Numbered from the stretch's first letter, positions 24,939 to 34,182 are shown. The stretch: 64,000 nucleotides of DNA from Caballeronia udeis (GCF_001544555.2 NZ_FCOK02000034.1:1-64000), one strand, 5' to 3'. Numbers and translations: made by a program. Notes: generated from the letters alone by a model not told the origin.

Positions 24939-25302
24939 TCAGGCTCGATGAGATGTCTCAAGTGGCTTTTGCAGCCTTGATTCGGGCTGATTCGTCCGCA
25001 AATGAGTGCTTGTCCGAGCTAAATGTTGTAGTTTTGCTGCGCTCGGCTACTAGATACGCCTGATATTGGCGTTTACCTCACTAGTCGCAACCAAGTTGCT
25101 ATAAACTGTACGACCCGCGCGAATACTGCGCTCGTTAGCGCGCCCCGCCTCCAAACTGATTCAGTTTTGCTCGAATCAACGCATCGAAGTTGCTGAATAG
25201 CTGAACCCGAGGTGATGATCCCGTCGGTCGTCACGGTAGTGCTCGTGTCTAACCGCTTGTGCACTGGTTTGTTATTACAGAGCAAAGCTGTCGAGGAAAT
25301 GT

Positions 25303-27291
25303 ATGACAAGTTTTGATCCAACCGAATCTACCGCCGGCAACGGCGTTCCTGCAAAAAAATCGAAAGCCCGCCGTGGGTCTGCGGACAAGTTGTCGCGGCC
25401 AATAGACGAAAGCGTCTGCTCGCCCGAGCAGGCCGATGAGCGTCAACGCCAGATGCGCGCGTTGATTCAACTGGGAAAACAGCAAGGGTTCCTGACCCAC
25501 GCAGAGATCAACGATCACCTGCCGGGTAACTTTGCTCAGACGTCGGCTATCGAAACCATTGTCAGCACCTTCCGCGACATGGGCGTGGCCGTCTACGAAG
25601 AAGCGCCGGACTCCGAGACGCTGCTGCTGAACGATTCCGCTCCCGCTGCGGTATCGGACGAGCAATCGGACGAAGAAGCGGAAGTCACGCTGGCGACCGT
25701 CGACTCGGAATTTGGCCGGACGACCGATCCCGTGCGTATGTATATGCGCGAAATGGGCAGCACCGAACTGCTGACCCGTGCGGGCGAGATCGAGATCGCG
25801 AAGCGCATTGAAGACGGCCTCGGCGAGATGATCAAGGCGGCGTTCACGTGCCCGTCGACCGTGATCACGCTGCTTACGACCGTGGACAAGATTGTCGCGG
25901 GCGAGTTGCGCATCGACGAGCTGGTCGACGGCTTCAAGGACAACACGCTGGACGAAGACGCCGTTGTAGCAGATTCCGACGACGCCGAAATCGACGAGGC
26001 TGAGCTCGCGTCGGAAAGCGACGACGAAGACGGCGAGAGCGAAGACGAGCAAGCCACGCGTGCGAACGCAACGCGGCTCAAGCATTTGCTGCGTGACTGC
26101 TTGCCCATTTTCGCGAATGTGCGCGACCATTTCGACGCATTCCACACGGCTTATATCGCAGACGATTCGCGCACCGGCGACTGGCCGAGCGTGCAGGAGC
26201 ATATCCGGCAAGAACTGGCGACGATCCGCTTTACGGCTCGTACCATCGACCGCTTGTGCGCCGAGGTCCACGAGCAGGTCGAACAGGTTCGCGCTATCGA
26301 GCGTCGTATCCTGAAGATCGCCGTCGACGTGGCGGGCATGCCGCGTGAGAAGTTCGTGGAAGTGTTCCCGGGCCACGAGACGGATCTGGAGTGGACCACG
26401 CGTCATGCGGCGACCTCGAGCGCTTATGGCAAGGCGCTGGAACGTAGCCTGCCGGCAATTCAGGCCGAACAGGAGAAGCTGATCCAGATCGAGTCGAACC
26501 TGATGTTGCCGCTGTTGCAACTGAAGGCGCTGAACAAGCAGATGACGTCCGCCGAGCACAAGATGCGTCAGGCGAAGCGCGAAATGACGGAAGCGAACCT
26601 GCGTCTGGTGATCTCGATCGCGAAGAAGTACGTGAATCGCGGCATGCATTTCCTGGATCTGATCCAGGAAGGCAACATCGGCTTGATGAAGGCCGTGGAC
26701 AAGTTCGAATATCGCCGTGGCTGGAAGTTTTCGACGTACGCCACGTGGTGGGTCCGTCAGGCTGTGACGCGTTCGCTCGCTGATCAGGGCCGGACCATTC
26801 GCGTGCCGGTTCACATGATCGAGACGATCAACAAGCTGAACCGCGTGTCGCGGGAGATCTTGCAGCAGACGGGGCAGGAAGCGCATCCGTCGGTGCTGGC
26901 GGTTCGCCTCGATTTGTCGGAAGAGAAGGTTCGCAGCATCCTGAAGATCGCGCGGCAGCCGGTTTCGCTCGAAACGCCTTTGGGCGAAGACGGCGACACG
27001 ACGCTGGGCGACATGGTCGAAGATTCGAACACGGAATCCCCGGCCGACGCCGCCATGCACGCCGACATGCGTCTGGCGATCAAGGACGCGCTGGACTCCT
27101 TGTCACCGCGTGAGGCGAAGGTGCTGCGCATGCGCTTTGGTATCGACACCGTGTCGGACCATACGCTGGAAGAAGTCGGCAAGCAGTTCGATGTGACGCG
27201 CGAGCGGATTCGCCAGATTGAAAGCAAGGCGATGCGCAAGCTTGTGCATCCCAGCCGGTCGGAGAAGTTGCGCTCGTTCCTGGCACATTAA
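25303..27291 (+). CDS. rpoD: RpoD-type (sigma-70) RNA polymerase sigma factor, probable second copy
   Basis: A 662-residue primary-type sigma factor. Region 1.1 is residues 45-105, region 1.2 is [29 protein letters not shown], and the non-conserved region carries an acidic tract near residues 220-250. Regions 2-4 are residues 425-662 ([71 protein letters not shown], and region 4.2 [27 protein letters not shown]). The promoter-reading helices are nearly those of housekeeping RpoD, but regions 3.0-3.2 and several positions diverge. No dnaG, rpsU or tRNA is adjacent, so I read it as a paralogue. GAGG precedes the ATG. Confidence 0.9.
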   Translation: MTSFDPTESTAGNGVPAKKSKARRGSADKLSRPIDESVCSPEQADERQRQMRALIQLGKQQGFLTHAEINDHLPGNFAQTSAIETIVSTFRDMGVAVYEEAPDSETLLLNDSAPAAVSDEQSDEEAEVTLATVDSEFGRTTDPVRMYMREMGSTELLTRAGEIEIAKRIEDGLGEMIKAAFTCPSTVITLLTTVDKIVAGELRIDELVDGFKDNTLDEDAVVADSDDAEIDEAELASESDDEDGESEDEQATRANATRLKHLLRDCLPIFANVRDHFDAFHTAYIADDSRTGDWPSVQEHIRQELATIRFTARTIDRLCAEVHEQVEQVRAIERRILKIAVDVAGMPREKFVEVFPGHETDLEWTTRHAATSSAYGKALERSLPAIQAEQEKLIQIESNLMLPLLQLKALNKQMTSAEHKMRQAKREMTEANLRLVISIAKKYVNRGMHFLDLIQEGNIGLMKAVDKFEYRRGWKFSTYATWWVRQAVTRSLADQGRTIRVPVHMIETINKLNRVSREILQQTGQEAHPSVLAVRLDLSEEKVRSILKIARQPVSLETPLGEDGDTTLGDMVEDSNTESPADAAMHADMRLAIKDALDSLSPREAKVLRMRFGIDTVSDHTLEEVGKQFDVTRERIRQIESKAMRKLVHPSRSEKLRSFLAH

Positions 27292-27320
27292 GACTTGCTG
27301 AGTGGCTTGCCGTAAGCACA

Positions 27321-27358
27321 AACGCCGTTGAACCCGAGAGGGTCCAACGGCGTTTTTT
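27321..27358 (+). terminator. Strong rho-independent terminator of the rpoD paralogue
   Basis: AACGCCGTTG pairs with CAACGGCGTT and an inner ACCC-GAGA-GGGT extends the stem (27321-27354). Six T residues follow. It lies 30 nt after the sigma-factor stop. Confidence 0.92.
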
Positions 27359-27408
27359 ATGGGGATCCACCGTTTGTCGCGACGCTTGCCCTCTCCCGGT
27401 GCGCATTG

Positions 27409-28035
27409 TTACGCGCGTGGCGATCCCGCACCGGCGGCCTTGCTTTTGTAGAACCCCGGCAGTACCAGCGCGTCCGGACTTCTGGCAAGATGCACCCCCT
27501 GCTGCACGGCGGCGCTGAACTGAAACGATGTGCTCCACAAACGGACGCGAGTCCTGAAGAAATCCGCCCACTGGAATTCTGCAAACGGTTCCGGCGTTTT
27601 AATATAGCCACCGGCGTTGCGCACAAACGCTGCCAGGCTTCGGTACGGGTCGTCTATCAGCCCCGAGACATTAGGCGGAATCGCGGCAATGCCATGCAGG
27701 ATGCCGTGCTCGTCATAGGGATGCACCCAGCGCCGGTTCGCCATTTCCAGCCAGAAGGCATCGCCTTTCAGCTTCGACAGGTCCGCCATGACCTCAACGT
27801 AAGCATAATTAATCTGGGCGTCGAACAGCGCCCGTGCAAGGTGATGATGATCGGTCGCGAAGTGAGTTCCATCCCGGCCCAACACGGCCGGAATAGGCAG
27901 GGCCTTGAGCGCCTGCTTCAATGCTTCCGCGGACAGGGACGCGAAGTGTTTGCGTTTCTCATCGACTTCCAGCATTCCGGCGGTCATCTGCGTCGGATGG
28001 ATCTGCTGCAATTCCAGCCTGACTAGTTTTTTCAT
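27409..28035 (-). CDS. ParB-like (ParBc_2 family) protein
   Basis: A 208-residue protein with a ParB/sulfiredoxin-type fold. It begins KKLVRLELQQIHPTQMTAGMLEVDEKRKHFASLSAEALKQALKALPIPAVLGRDGTHFATDHHHLARALFDAQINYAYVEVMADLSKL. The TDHHH motif replaces the usual GxRR box and is typical of the ParBc_2 'putative ParB-like nuclease' group. Members are not partition proteins; many are single-copy proteins of unknown role. ATG 28035 fits the homology although the ribosome site is weak. It is convergent with the sigma factor and divergent from kup. Function unknown. Confidence 0.8.
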   Translation of the reverse strand: MKKLVRLELQQIHPTQMTAGMLEVDEKRKHFASLSAEALKQALKALPIPAVLGRDGTHFATDHHHLARALFDAQINYAYVEVMADLSKLKGDAFWLEMANRRWVHPYDEHGILHGIAAIPPNVSGLIDDPYRSLAAFVRNAGGYIKTPEPFAEFQWADFFRTRVRLWSTSFQFSAAVQQGVHLARSPDALVLPGFYKSKAAGAGSPRA

Positions 28036-28347
28036 GGTGTGTCCGCAGGGTCTTGAGGCAGGGTCTTTAATAAGCGGCAAGCGTACCCGACGAAGCGCAA
28101 GCCAACAAGTTTGCGCGGCGCGTGCGTGCTGGCCAATTCTGGTCCGGGTCACATTATTCAAACGCGCGTGCTTCGCATTTTGGCTTTTACATGACTCACC
28201 GTCATTTTTCGCGGTTATGGTTATGGGGTTGTAATAAGAATGTTGAAGCGCGCTTGGTGTAAATGCTGAGGTCCGTGCCGATGAAACCGGTTAGCCTGTG
28301 GGCGATCCCGGATAGCGGTGATGATTAACAAAACGAGCGAAAGGCAT
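28036..28347. other. Divergent promoter region, parB-like / kup
   Basis: 312 bases with an A/T-rich centre (around 28180-28240) likely to hold both promoters. I see no riboswitch or terminator-like leader before kup. Confidence 0.4.
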
Positions 28348-30246
28348 ATGTCAGCATCTGTCGCAAATACTTCGACCAAAGTTGAACAAGCTGCACCTGT
28401 TTTAATGCTCGGCGCTGTAGGCGTTGTTTTTGGCGATATCGGCACAAGTCCGCTTTACACCCTTAGAGAATGTCTCAAGGCCGCGGGTGGAGTCAGTCAG
28501 CCTAATGTGTTCGGCATCGTGTCGCTGATCCTGTGGTCAATCCTGCTTGTCGTCACGCTCAAGTACGTCAGCTTCGTGATGCGGGCCGGCAATGACGGCG
28601 AAGGCGGTATTCTCGCGCTGACGGCACTCGCATCGGGTGTCGCACCCGAGCGCTTGCGCAACGTCCTGCTGACGCTCGGTGTGTTCGGCGCCGCCATGTT
28701 CTACGGCGACTCCATGATTACGCCGGCCATTTCCGTCATTTCGGCGGTTGAAGGCGTGACACTGGTCGACACCCAGCTCACTGCCTGGATCGTGCCCATT
28801 TCGGTGGTTATCCTAACGGTTTTATTCGCCATCCAGAAGCATGGTACGAGTGTGGTGGGGAAGGTCTTCGGGCCGGTCATGGTGGTCTGGTTCGTGACAT
28901 TGGCCGCACTGGGGTTGCTGCACATCGTCGAGCACCCGCTCATTCTCGAGGCGGCGTCGCCCACTTTCGCGATATCGTTCCTGGCGCATAACCCGGGCAC
29001 CGCGTTTATTGTGCTGGGTTCGGTTTTTCTCGCGCTGACCGGCGGTGAAGCCCTGTATGCGGACATGGGCCACTTCGGTAAAAAGCCGATTCGTCTGGCG
29101 TGGATGTTCCTCGTCTGGCCGAGCCTGGTCATGAACTATTTCGGCCAGGGCGCGCTCGTCATGATGCATCCTGGCACGCTCAAGCAACCGTTTTTTGAGT
29201 CGGCTCCGGGCTGGGGACTTGTCCCGCTCGTCATCCTGGCGACGGCGGCAACCATCATTGCGTCGCAAGCGGTGATCTCGGGCGCGTTCTCCATGACGAA
29301 GCAAGCCGTGCAACTGGGTTTCCTGCCGCGCATTCCGATTGTTCATACGTCGACGCATGAGATCGGGCAGGTCTATGTGCCGTTTATCAACCTCACGTTG
29401 TATGCGGCTGTCGTGTTCCTGGTGGTGTACTTCAAATCATCTGATAACCTCGCGTCCGCGTACGGCATTGCGGTGGCTTCCACCATGCTGCTTACCACGC
29501 TGCTGATGTATTTCATCACGCATTGCCTCTGGCACTGGAAGCCGCTGACAACGGCGCTTGTCATTGGACCGCTCGCGGTTGTCGACGCGGTGTTTGTATC
29601 GAGTAACGTCAGCAAGGTGCTCGACGGCGGCTGGTTTCCGCTGCTCGCCGGCGCTACGTTATTTACCGTCATGACGACGTGGCACAAGGGACGCGAAACG
29701 CTGATCGACCGGATGAAATCGGAGAACCTGCCGCTCAAGGACATCATTCATTCGCTGTGCCGGAGCAGCCACCCGCCTTCGCGTGTTGAAGGCACGGCGG
29801 TATTTCCGGGCGGCGTGGCCGGCATGACCCCGACGGCGTTCATGCACAACCTCAAGCACAACCGCGTGCTGCACAAGACGAATATTTTTCTCGCCGGGAC
29901 GACCTCTAACGTGCCCCATGTCAGGGACGCCGACAAGGCCGTGGTCGAGGATCTTGGCGATGGTTGTTATGCGGTCAGGGTGCGTCACGGCTTCATGGAG
30001 ATTCCCGACGTGCCGGTGCTTCTGACGCTGATCCAGAAGCAGATTCCCGGCTGGACCTACGACGCCGCCGACACCTCGTTCTTCCTCGCCCGCGACACGA
30101 TTCGTGCGACTGGCGAAAGCAAGGCGATGGCGCTTTGGCGCGAGAAGCTGTTCGCGTTCCTCGGCCGCAATGCGGCGCAAGCGGCGGAGTACTACAGCTT
30201 GCCGCCTAATCGCGTGGTTGAACTGGGCGGACAGATCAACATGTAA
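28348..30246 (+). CDS. kup: Kup potassium transporter (copy 1)
   Basis: A 632-residue inner-membrane K+:H+ symporter. About twelve helices fill residues 15-430. The N-terminal signature GVVFGDIGTSPLYTLRECL is present, as are YGDSMITPAISVISAVEG, QKHGTS and LTGGEALYADMGHFGKKPIRLAW. A soluble C-terminal domain runs from 440 to the end, with SYFLxR-like TSFFLARDTI and the terminal NRVVELGGQINM. I took ATG 28348 (AAAGG upstream); GTG/ATG at 28318/28321 are alternatives. A second kup lies 6 kb downstream. The two share all family motifs but differ widely in between, so the duplication is old. Confidence 0.95.
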   Translation: MSASVANTSTKVEQAAPVLMLGAVGVVFGDIGTSPLYTLRECLKAAGGVSQPNVFGIVSLILWSILLVVTLKYVSFVMRAGNDGEGGILALTALASGVAPERLRNVLLTLGVFGAAMFYGDSMITPAISVISAVEGVTLVDTQLTAWIVPISVVILTVLFAIQKHGTSVVGKVFGPVMVVWFVTLAALGLLHIVEHPLILEAASPTFAISFLAHNPGTAFIVLGSVFLALTGGEALYADMGHFGKKPIRLAWMFLVWPSLVMNYFGQGALVMMHPGTLKQPFFESAPGWGLVPLVILATAATIIASQAVISGAFSMTKQAVQLGFLPRIPIVHTSTHEIGQVYVPFINLTLYAAVVFLVVYFKSSDNLASAYGIAVASTMLLTTLLMYFITHCLWHWKPLTTALVIGPLAVVDAVFVSSNVSKVLDGGWFPLLAGATLFTVMTTWHKGRETLIDRMKSENLPLKDIIHSLCRSSHPPSRVEGTAVFPGGVAGMTPTAFMHNLKHNRVLHKTNIFLAGTTSNVPHVRDADKAVVEDLGDGCYAVRVRHGFMEIPDVPVLLTLIQKQIPGWTYDAADTSFFLARDTIRATGESKAMALWREKLFAFLGRNAAQAAEYYSLPPNRVVELGGQINM

Positions 30247-30251
30247 GGGCG

Positions 30252-30593
30252 GTGCTGGAAGCGGCGTGGCAGTTCCGTTTCTGCCTCCGCGGCCACCAAC
30301 ACGGCGAGTTGCGTGAAGAGAGGGGCGTTATCGCGAACGCCGTTGAGGTATTTACTGCGGTCGATGCGATCAGCGCGAATCGGGATTCCGCCGATGCTTG
30401 CCATTTCGTACTGCTAGCGGTTCTTTGCGAGTGGGTATCCGGTGAACCGCTTGCAGATGATGACGCGCCGGAAGCACGTTGGTTCGATATGGAAACCTTG
30501 CTCTCCGATGAAACCGTCAAGAGCCTTGCGGTAGATACGGTCGCGAAGAAGGCCCTGGCGCTTGCCGGGCAGCGCATGCAAGCGTCCCTGTAG
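30252..30593 (+). pseudogene. Nudix hydrolase remnant
   Basis: Six bases after kup, a 113-codon frame encodes GVIANAVEVFTAVDAISANRDSADACHFVLLAVLCEWVSGEPLADDDAPEARWFDMETL, the second half of an ADP-ribose-pyrophosphatase-like Nudix protein. Of the Nudix box only the last part survives (ELREERGV). The glycine-rich first half and everything before it is missing, replaced by an odd Cys/His/Arg-rich stretch. Without GGxxExGE and the full helix it cannot bind metal normally. The junction with kup suggests a deletion. Confidence 0.7.
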
Positions 30594-30624
30594 GACGGGA
30601 TCCTGGGCCGGTAACGCACGCTCT

Positions 30625-30655
30625 AAAAAAACGCGATGGGTCGACAACCCCATCG
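30625..30655 (-). terminator. Rho-independent terminator on the minus strand
   Basis: GCGATGGG (30632-30639) pairs with CCCATCGC (30648-30655). Read on the minus strand, the hairpin is followed by a run of seven T (A residues 30625-30631). The only gene it can serve is the decayed phosphatase ending at 30705. Confidence 0.85.
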
Positions 30656-30704
30656 CGCTTCAATCAGCACGGCGGCTAGCAAGCCGCCATCTAAAACCTC
30701 AGCG

Positions 30705-31038
30705 TCAGAACTGCAGCGCAGCTGTCAGATCGCCCATTGGCTTGCCGCCTGCCGCGACCATGGCGGCATCGCGTGCCGTCAGGCCCGGCAGCTTCGGCAA
30801 CGAGTACCGGGTGGTGATCAGGCCCACGGCCGTGTTCTTCCTAACCCGCGTGTTCGTTCAAGTTGCCCTGCGGTTTATAGAACGACACTGCCGGCAGGGT
30901 GCCAGCATCGATCGCAGCGATGAACCCCGCACCGTCCGTGCCGCCATCCAGCAAGTGCTGCGTCCGGCTCGTCGTGCCCGGCGCCAGATCGGCGAAATAG
31001 TTGAACGGCTGGTGATGCGTCTGTAAGGGCGCAAGCGC
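30705..31038 (-). pseudogene. AcpA-type acid phosphatase (phosphoesterase family) remnant
   Basis: On the minus strand this stretch reads THHQPFNYFADLAPGTTSRTQHLLDGG and later AAIDAGTLPAVSFYKPQGNLNEHAG, then a stop. In the next frame ITTRYSLPKLPGLTARDAAM and KPMGDLTAALQF follow to TGA at 30705. These are two separated parts of an AcpA-type acid phosphatase/phospholipase C-like phosphoesterase. About 100 residues in the middle and the entire N-terminal half are missing. Its terminator (30625-30655) is intact. The fragment abuts the stop of the LysR gene, marking the deletion joint. The family call rests on the recognisable C-terminal motifs. Confidence 0.7.
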
Positions 31039-31944
31039 TTAGCGTTTGGTTGAGCGCTCCGGCTTTAGGGCATCTATAAATGCCCTTAGCTTTGCCTGCG
31101 ATTGCGTGCGGACCGGGAAATATAAATACAGGCCGTCGCCGGGAGGAGTAAAGGGCAGCAATACTTGCTCGAGTTCTCCTATGGCCAGCTCACGCCCGGC
31201 TTCGAAATCCGCGACGTACGCAAGCCCAAGCCCCATGCGGGAAAATTTAATCAAGGCTGCTCGATCATTGACCGTCAAGCGGCTGCCGATGTCGATCATG
31301 ACCTTGCGGCCGTCGACCTGAAAATCCCATCGGTGGACCACACCCGATTTGACGAAGCGATACTGAATGCCTTCGTGATTCATCAGGTCCTGCGGCGTTC
31401 GGGGACGTCCCGCCCTGGCGAAATACGCAGGGCTGCCGACCACCGACCAGACCGCGTCCGGCGTGAGCCGCAAAGCCACCATGTCCTTCGCGAGCGATTC
31501 GCCCAGGCGAATGCCGGCATCGAAGCCACTTTCCACCAGATCCGCGGCGCCCTCATCGAGCGTCAGGTCCAGATGCACGTCGGGATGCGCCACGCGAAAC
31601 TGTTCGATCATTGGCTCGATCAGCAGCGTGCAGGCAGAACGGGTCATCGTGATGCGCAGCGTGCCGGAAGCATTGTCACGAAAACTGTTGAGCGCTTCAA
31701 ACGCACCGTCGATGTCTTCCACAGCCGGACGCAAGCGCTCGAACAGCGATACCCCTGCGTCGGTCAACGCGACTTTCCGGGTGGTGCGCTGAAACAGCGT
31801 CACGCCGTGACGCCGCTCGAGCAGCCGGATCGATTTACTGACCGCCGTGGGCGAAACCTGCAGGCGAGCGGCCGCGGTCGTGAAGCTCTTGTGCTCGGCC
31901 ACCGCCAGGAACATGGCCACGCCGTCCAGAAGATCCTTGTCCAT
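31039..31944 (-). CDS. LysR family transcriptional regulator
   Basis: About 301 residues. The N-terminal LysR helix-turn-helix is LLDGVAMFLAVAEHKSFTTAAARLQVSPTAVSKSIRLLERRHGVTLFQRTTRKVALTDAG. The C-terminal effector domain belongs to the CrgA/PA0477-like subgroup (SGTLRITMTRSACTLLIEPMIEQF, DAGIRLGESLAKDMVALRL, SSxGLGLAYVADFEA-like). ATG 31944 has GGAG 6 nt upstream; ATG 31974 is an alternative with GAGG 10 nt away. It is divergent from the SDR gene, its most likely target, with 133 nt between them. Confidence 0.9.
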   Translation of the reverse strand: MDKDLLDGVAMFLAVAEHKSFTTAAARLQVSPTAVSKSIRLLERRHGVTLFQRTTRKVALTDAGVSLFERLRPAVEDIDGAFEALNSFRDNASGTLRITMTRSACTLLIEPMIEQFRVAHPDVHLDLTLDEGAADLVESGFDAGIRLGESLAKDMVALRLTPDAVWSVVGSPAYFARAGRPRTPQDLMNHEGIQYRFVKSGVVHRWDFQVDGRKVMIDIGSRLTVNDRAALIKFSRMGLGLAYVADFEAGRELAIGELEQVLLPFTPPGDGLYLYFPVRTQSQAKLRAFIDALKPERSTKR

Positions 31945-32077
31945 GCACTGCTCCATTATGAACTCTTGGTTCATGGCGAATGTACCTCGATACGCTTTTT
32001 CAAGCTGAATCGGATGCGTAGGATGTGCGTCATGGCAACCGGATTCCCGGTGGCCGTTCCGACCGGAGAGGTTCGAC

Positions 32078-32930
32078 ATGACCCCGCAAACAAGCTTCAA
32101 ACGCGTTTGGATGATCACCGGCGCATCGCGTGGAATAGGCGCTGAGATCACCGCTGCGGCGCTTGCTCAAGGTGACGCCGTGGTTGCCACGGCGCGCAAG
32201 TCGAGTGCCGTCACCCATGCACTCGGCTTGCAGCCGGGCCTCCTGGCTGTAGACCTCGATGTCACCAGCGAGTCCGCGGCGCATCACGCCGTCAAGCTGG
32301 CGGTGGAGCATTTCGGCCGCATCGATGTGCTGGTCAACAATGCCGGTTATGGTTTGGCAGGGGCGGTTGAAGAGACCAGCGCCGAGGAGGTCCGCAGTAT
32401 TTTCGACACCAACGTGATGGGTTTGCTCAACGTCACGCGCGCCGTGCTGCCGCAAATGCGCAGCCAGCGTTCGGGGCATGTGATCAATATGTCGTCGCTT
32501 GGCGGGTATAGGGTCGGTGCGGGTTTCGGTGTGTACGGTTCGACCAAGTTCGCAGTGGAAGGGCTTTCAGAAGCGCTCCACGCAGAACTTGCGCCGCTCG
32601 GCATTCATGTCACGGTGGTCGAGCCCGGTTATTTTCGAACGGACTTTTCTCGATTCATCGTCTGCAATGGAAGCGAAGAATGTGATCGCGGATTATGCTG
32701 AAACCGCCGGCAAGGTCCGGGTGTCGGCGAACGCATACAACCATCGCCAGCCGGGCGACCCCAAGCGGCTCGCGCAAGCACTGTTGACGTTGGTCTCCGC
32801 CACGAATCCGCCCTCGCGGCTTCAATTGGGCACGGACGCTCTGGCCCGGATTCGCGAGAAGCATGCGTTTGTCGAGCAGGAGCTTCAGACCTGGGAGGCG
32901 CTGTCGCGCTCGACAGACTTTCCTGTTTGA
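32078..32930 (+). pseudogene. Short-chain dehydrogenase/reductase, frameshifted
   Basis: The first 190 codons encode a classical SDR: VWMITGASRGIGAEI (TGxxxGxG cofactor loop), VLVNNAGYG, and catalytic Ser (MSSLGGYR), Tyr and Lys (YGSTKFAVEG). At 32645-32648 there are four T where GAC-TTT-CTC-GAT is expected. The frame then shifts and ends at 32701. The expected sequence LDSSSAMEAKNVIADYAETAGKVRVSANAYNHRQPGDPKRLAQAL continues in another frame to TGA at 32930. Removal of one T restores about 283 residues. The core active site lies before the break, but the substrate-lid and C-terminus are lost. A homopolymer sequencing error is possible. GGAGAGG precedes the ATG. Confidence 0.88.
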
Positions 32931-33079
32931 GGAGGACGTGGTGTTGCGCTGGGTTTCATGCTCGCGAACCGCCCGCCAAGTGGCATATCATTGCACCAAC
33001 CACAGCCCCTTGCAGCATCAGGGAGGGGACGTCGACAGCTTGGCCTTGCGCGTCTCACCGGCGCCGGAGAGGACGGAAC

Positions 33080-33532
33080 ATGACTGTATCGAACGAGGTA
33101 GGGCACGCCGCCACGAGGGACGTCATCGAGCGCTTTTATCGCGCCATCGAGCATGCGGATATAGAGCTTCTGCGCACGGCCGTCACTTCCGACTGGCAGT
33201 ATATTCCGGGCGCATCCGGAGAATCGATCGGCGTGGAGCAGATAATACCCATGCTTGCAAATTTCTTGCATGCGTTGCCTGACATGAAAGTCATCCTGCT
33301 CGATGTCCTGATCCACGACGCCATGGTCGGCGTGCGTGCAAAGGTCACGGGCACGCAGTCAGGACCGCTCATGGGCATTCCGGCCACGTCCAAGGTGGTC
33401 GATTTCGCGATTCATTCTTTTCATGAACTTCGCGACGACCGCATTGCCAAGACGTGGCATCTCGAAGACTGGCTAGGTTTGTTCCGGCAAATCGGCGAGT
33501 TGCCGCCGGGCCTGGCGAACCGTCCCGCCTAG
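33080..33532 (+). CDS. SnoaL-like ester cyclase/NTF2-fold protein
   Basis: A 150-residue NTF2-fold protein: RDVIERFYRAIEHADIELLRTAVTSDWQYIPGASGESIGVEQIIPMLANFLHALPDMKVILLDVLIHDAMVGVRAKVTGTQSGPLMGIPATSKVVDFAIHSFHELRDDRIAKTWHLEDWLGLFRQIG. The pattern GIPATSKVVDF plus the C-terminal WHLEDW is that of SnoaL-like polyketide cyclases and related ester cyclases. ATG 33080 follows a purine-rich AGAGGACGGA. It is on the same strand as the broken SDR and may have shared its operon. The substrate is unknown. Confidence 0.85.
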   Translation: MTVSNEVGHAATRDVIERFYRAIEHADIELLRTAVTSDWQYIPGASGESIGVEQIIPMLANFLHALPDMKVILLDVLIHDAMVGVRAKVTGTQSGPLMGIPATSKVVDFAIHSFHELRDDRIAKTWHLEDWLGLFRQIGELPPGLANRPA

Positions 33533-33627
33533 GAAAGGGCGCAGCTTCATTACATCAGACCCTATCCGCCGGTTAGGTATTTCCCGTCGGAAGACCGCGA
33601 CCTCTAGCGGAATGCACTAACATTCGT

Positions 33628-33643
33628 ATCCTCCATGGAGGAT
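33628..33643. promoter_or_regulatory. 16-bp palindrome overlapping the Lrp gene's ribosome site
   Basis: ATCCTCCATGGAGGAT is a perfect 16-bp palindrome. Its right arm is the GGAGG Shine-Dalgarno of the Lrp/AsnC gene (ATG 33649). A bound regulator, or the folded mRNA, would block translation initiation. Autoregulation is the simplest reading. Confidence 0.5.
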
Positions 33644-33648
33644 GACGG

Positions 33649-34119
33649 ATGGACCGTATGGAACTTGACAAGATAGATCGCGCAATCCTGATAGCGATCC
33701 AGGCCGATGGCCGCGCCACCAACGCAAGCCTCGCCGAAGCCGTGGGCTTGAGCGAAACGCCTTGCGCTCGCCGCCTCAAGCGGCTGGAAGCGGAAGGTTA
33801 TATTGAAGGGTATCGTGCGGTCCTGTCCAAATCCGCATTGAAACTGGGTCTGGTCGCATTTACGCTGGTGCGTTTTGGCGTGCATGAGCGGCAACTGGCC
33901 GACCGGTTCGAACGCGAAATACAAGCCATACCGCGCATTGTTTCGTGTCACAACATTTCCGGCAGCGCCGACTATCTGCTGGAAGTTGTCGCGCGGGATC
34001 TGGAGGACTATGGGACGTTCCTGCGGGATGTATTGCGGACATTGCCCGGCGTCACGGCAGTCGAGTCCACGCTGTCGCTGCGCGAGGTCAAGCGCGATGC
34101 AGGGTTACCATTGCTCTGA
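33649..34119 (+). CDS. Lrp/AsnC family transcriptional regulator
   Basis: A 156-residue protein: N-terminal AsnC HTH (LDKIDRAILIAIQADGRATNASLAEAVGLSETPCARRLKRLEAEGYIEGYRAVL) and C-terminal RAM/ligand-binding ferredoxin-like domain (GLVAFTLVRFGVH, IPRIVSCHNISGSADYLLEVVARDLEDYGTFLRDVLRTLPGVTAVESTLSLREVK). Such proteins form octamers that sense amino acids. The gene starts 7 nt after GGAGG, inside a perfect palindrome. No amino-acid gene is adjacent on the same strand; the S10 peptidase converges on it. Confidence 0.94.
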   Translation: MDRMELDKIDRAILIAIQADGRATNASLAEAVGLSETPCARRLKRLEAEGYIEGYRAVLSKSALKLGLVAFTLVRFGVHERQLADRFEREIQAIPRIVSCHNISGSADYLLEVVARDLEDYGTFLRDVLRTLPGVTAVESTLSLREVKRDAGLPLL

Positions 34120-34182
34120 GCAATCCACCGCTTATTCATCAGGAATCCGAACAGGCTCTTATTGCCTATCCTTATTGCCCGT

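Larger units (their letters stand above)
24655..25302. other. Divergent intergenic region, FAD-oxidase operon / rpoD paralogue
   Basis: About 650 A/T-richer bases. Besides the candidate IclR sites and the hairpin at 24905-24931, I see one plus-strand open frame of 82 codons (24815-25063) without ribosome site, domain or codon bias, which I do not call. The right part must hold the rpoD-paralogue promoter. Confidence 0.45.

Noticed and set aside
24815-25063. 82-codon plus-strand frame in the FAD-oxidase / rpoD gap
   Set aside because: No ribosome site, and it reads through the hairpin at 24905-24938; no recognisable domain.
25249-27060. A 603-codon minus-strand frame opposite the rpoD paralogue
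   Set aside because: Antisense shadow; the translation is His/Arg/Leu-rich with no family features, while the plus strand has the full sigma-70 domain order.
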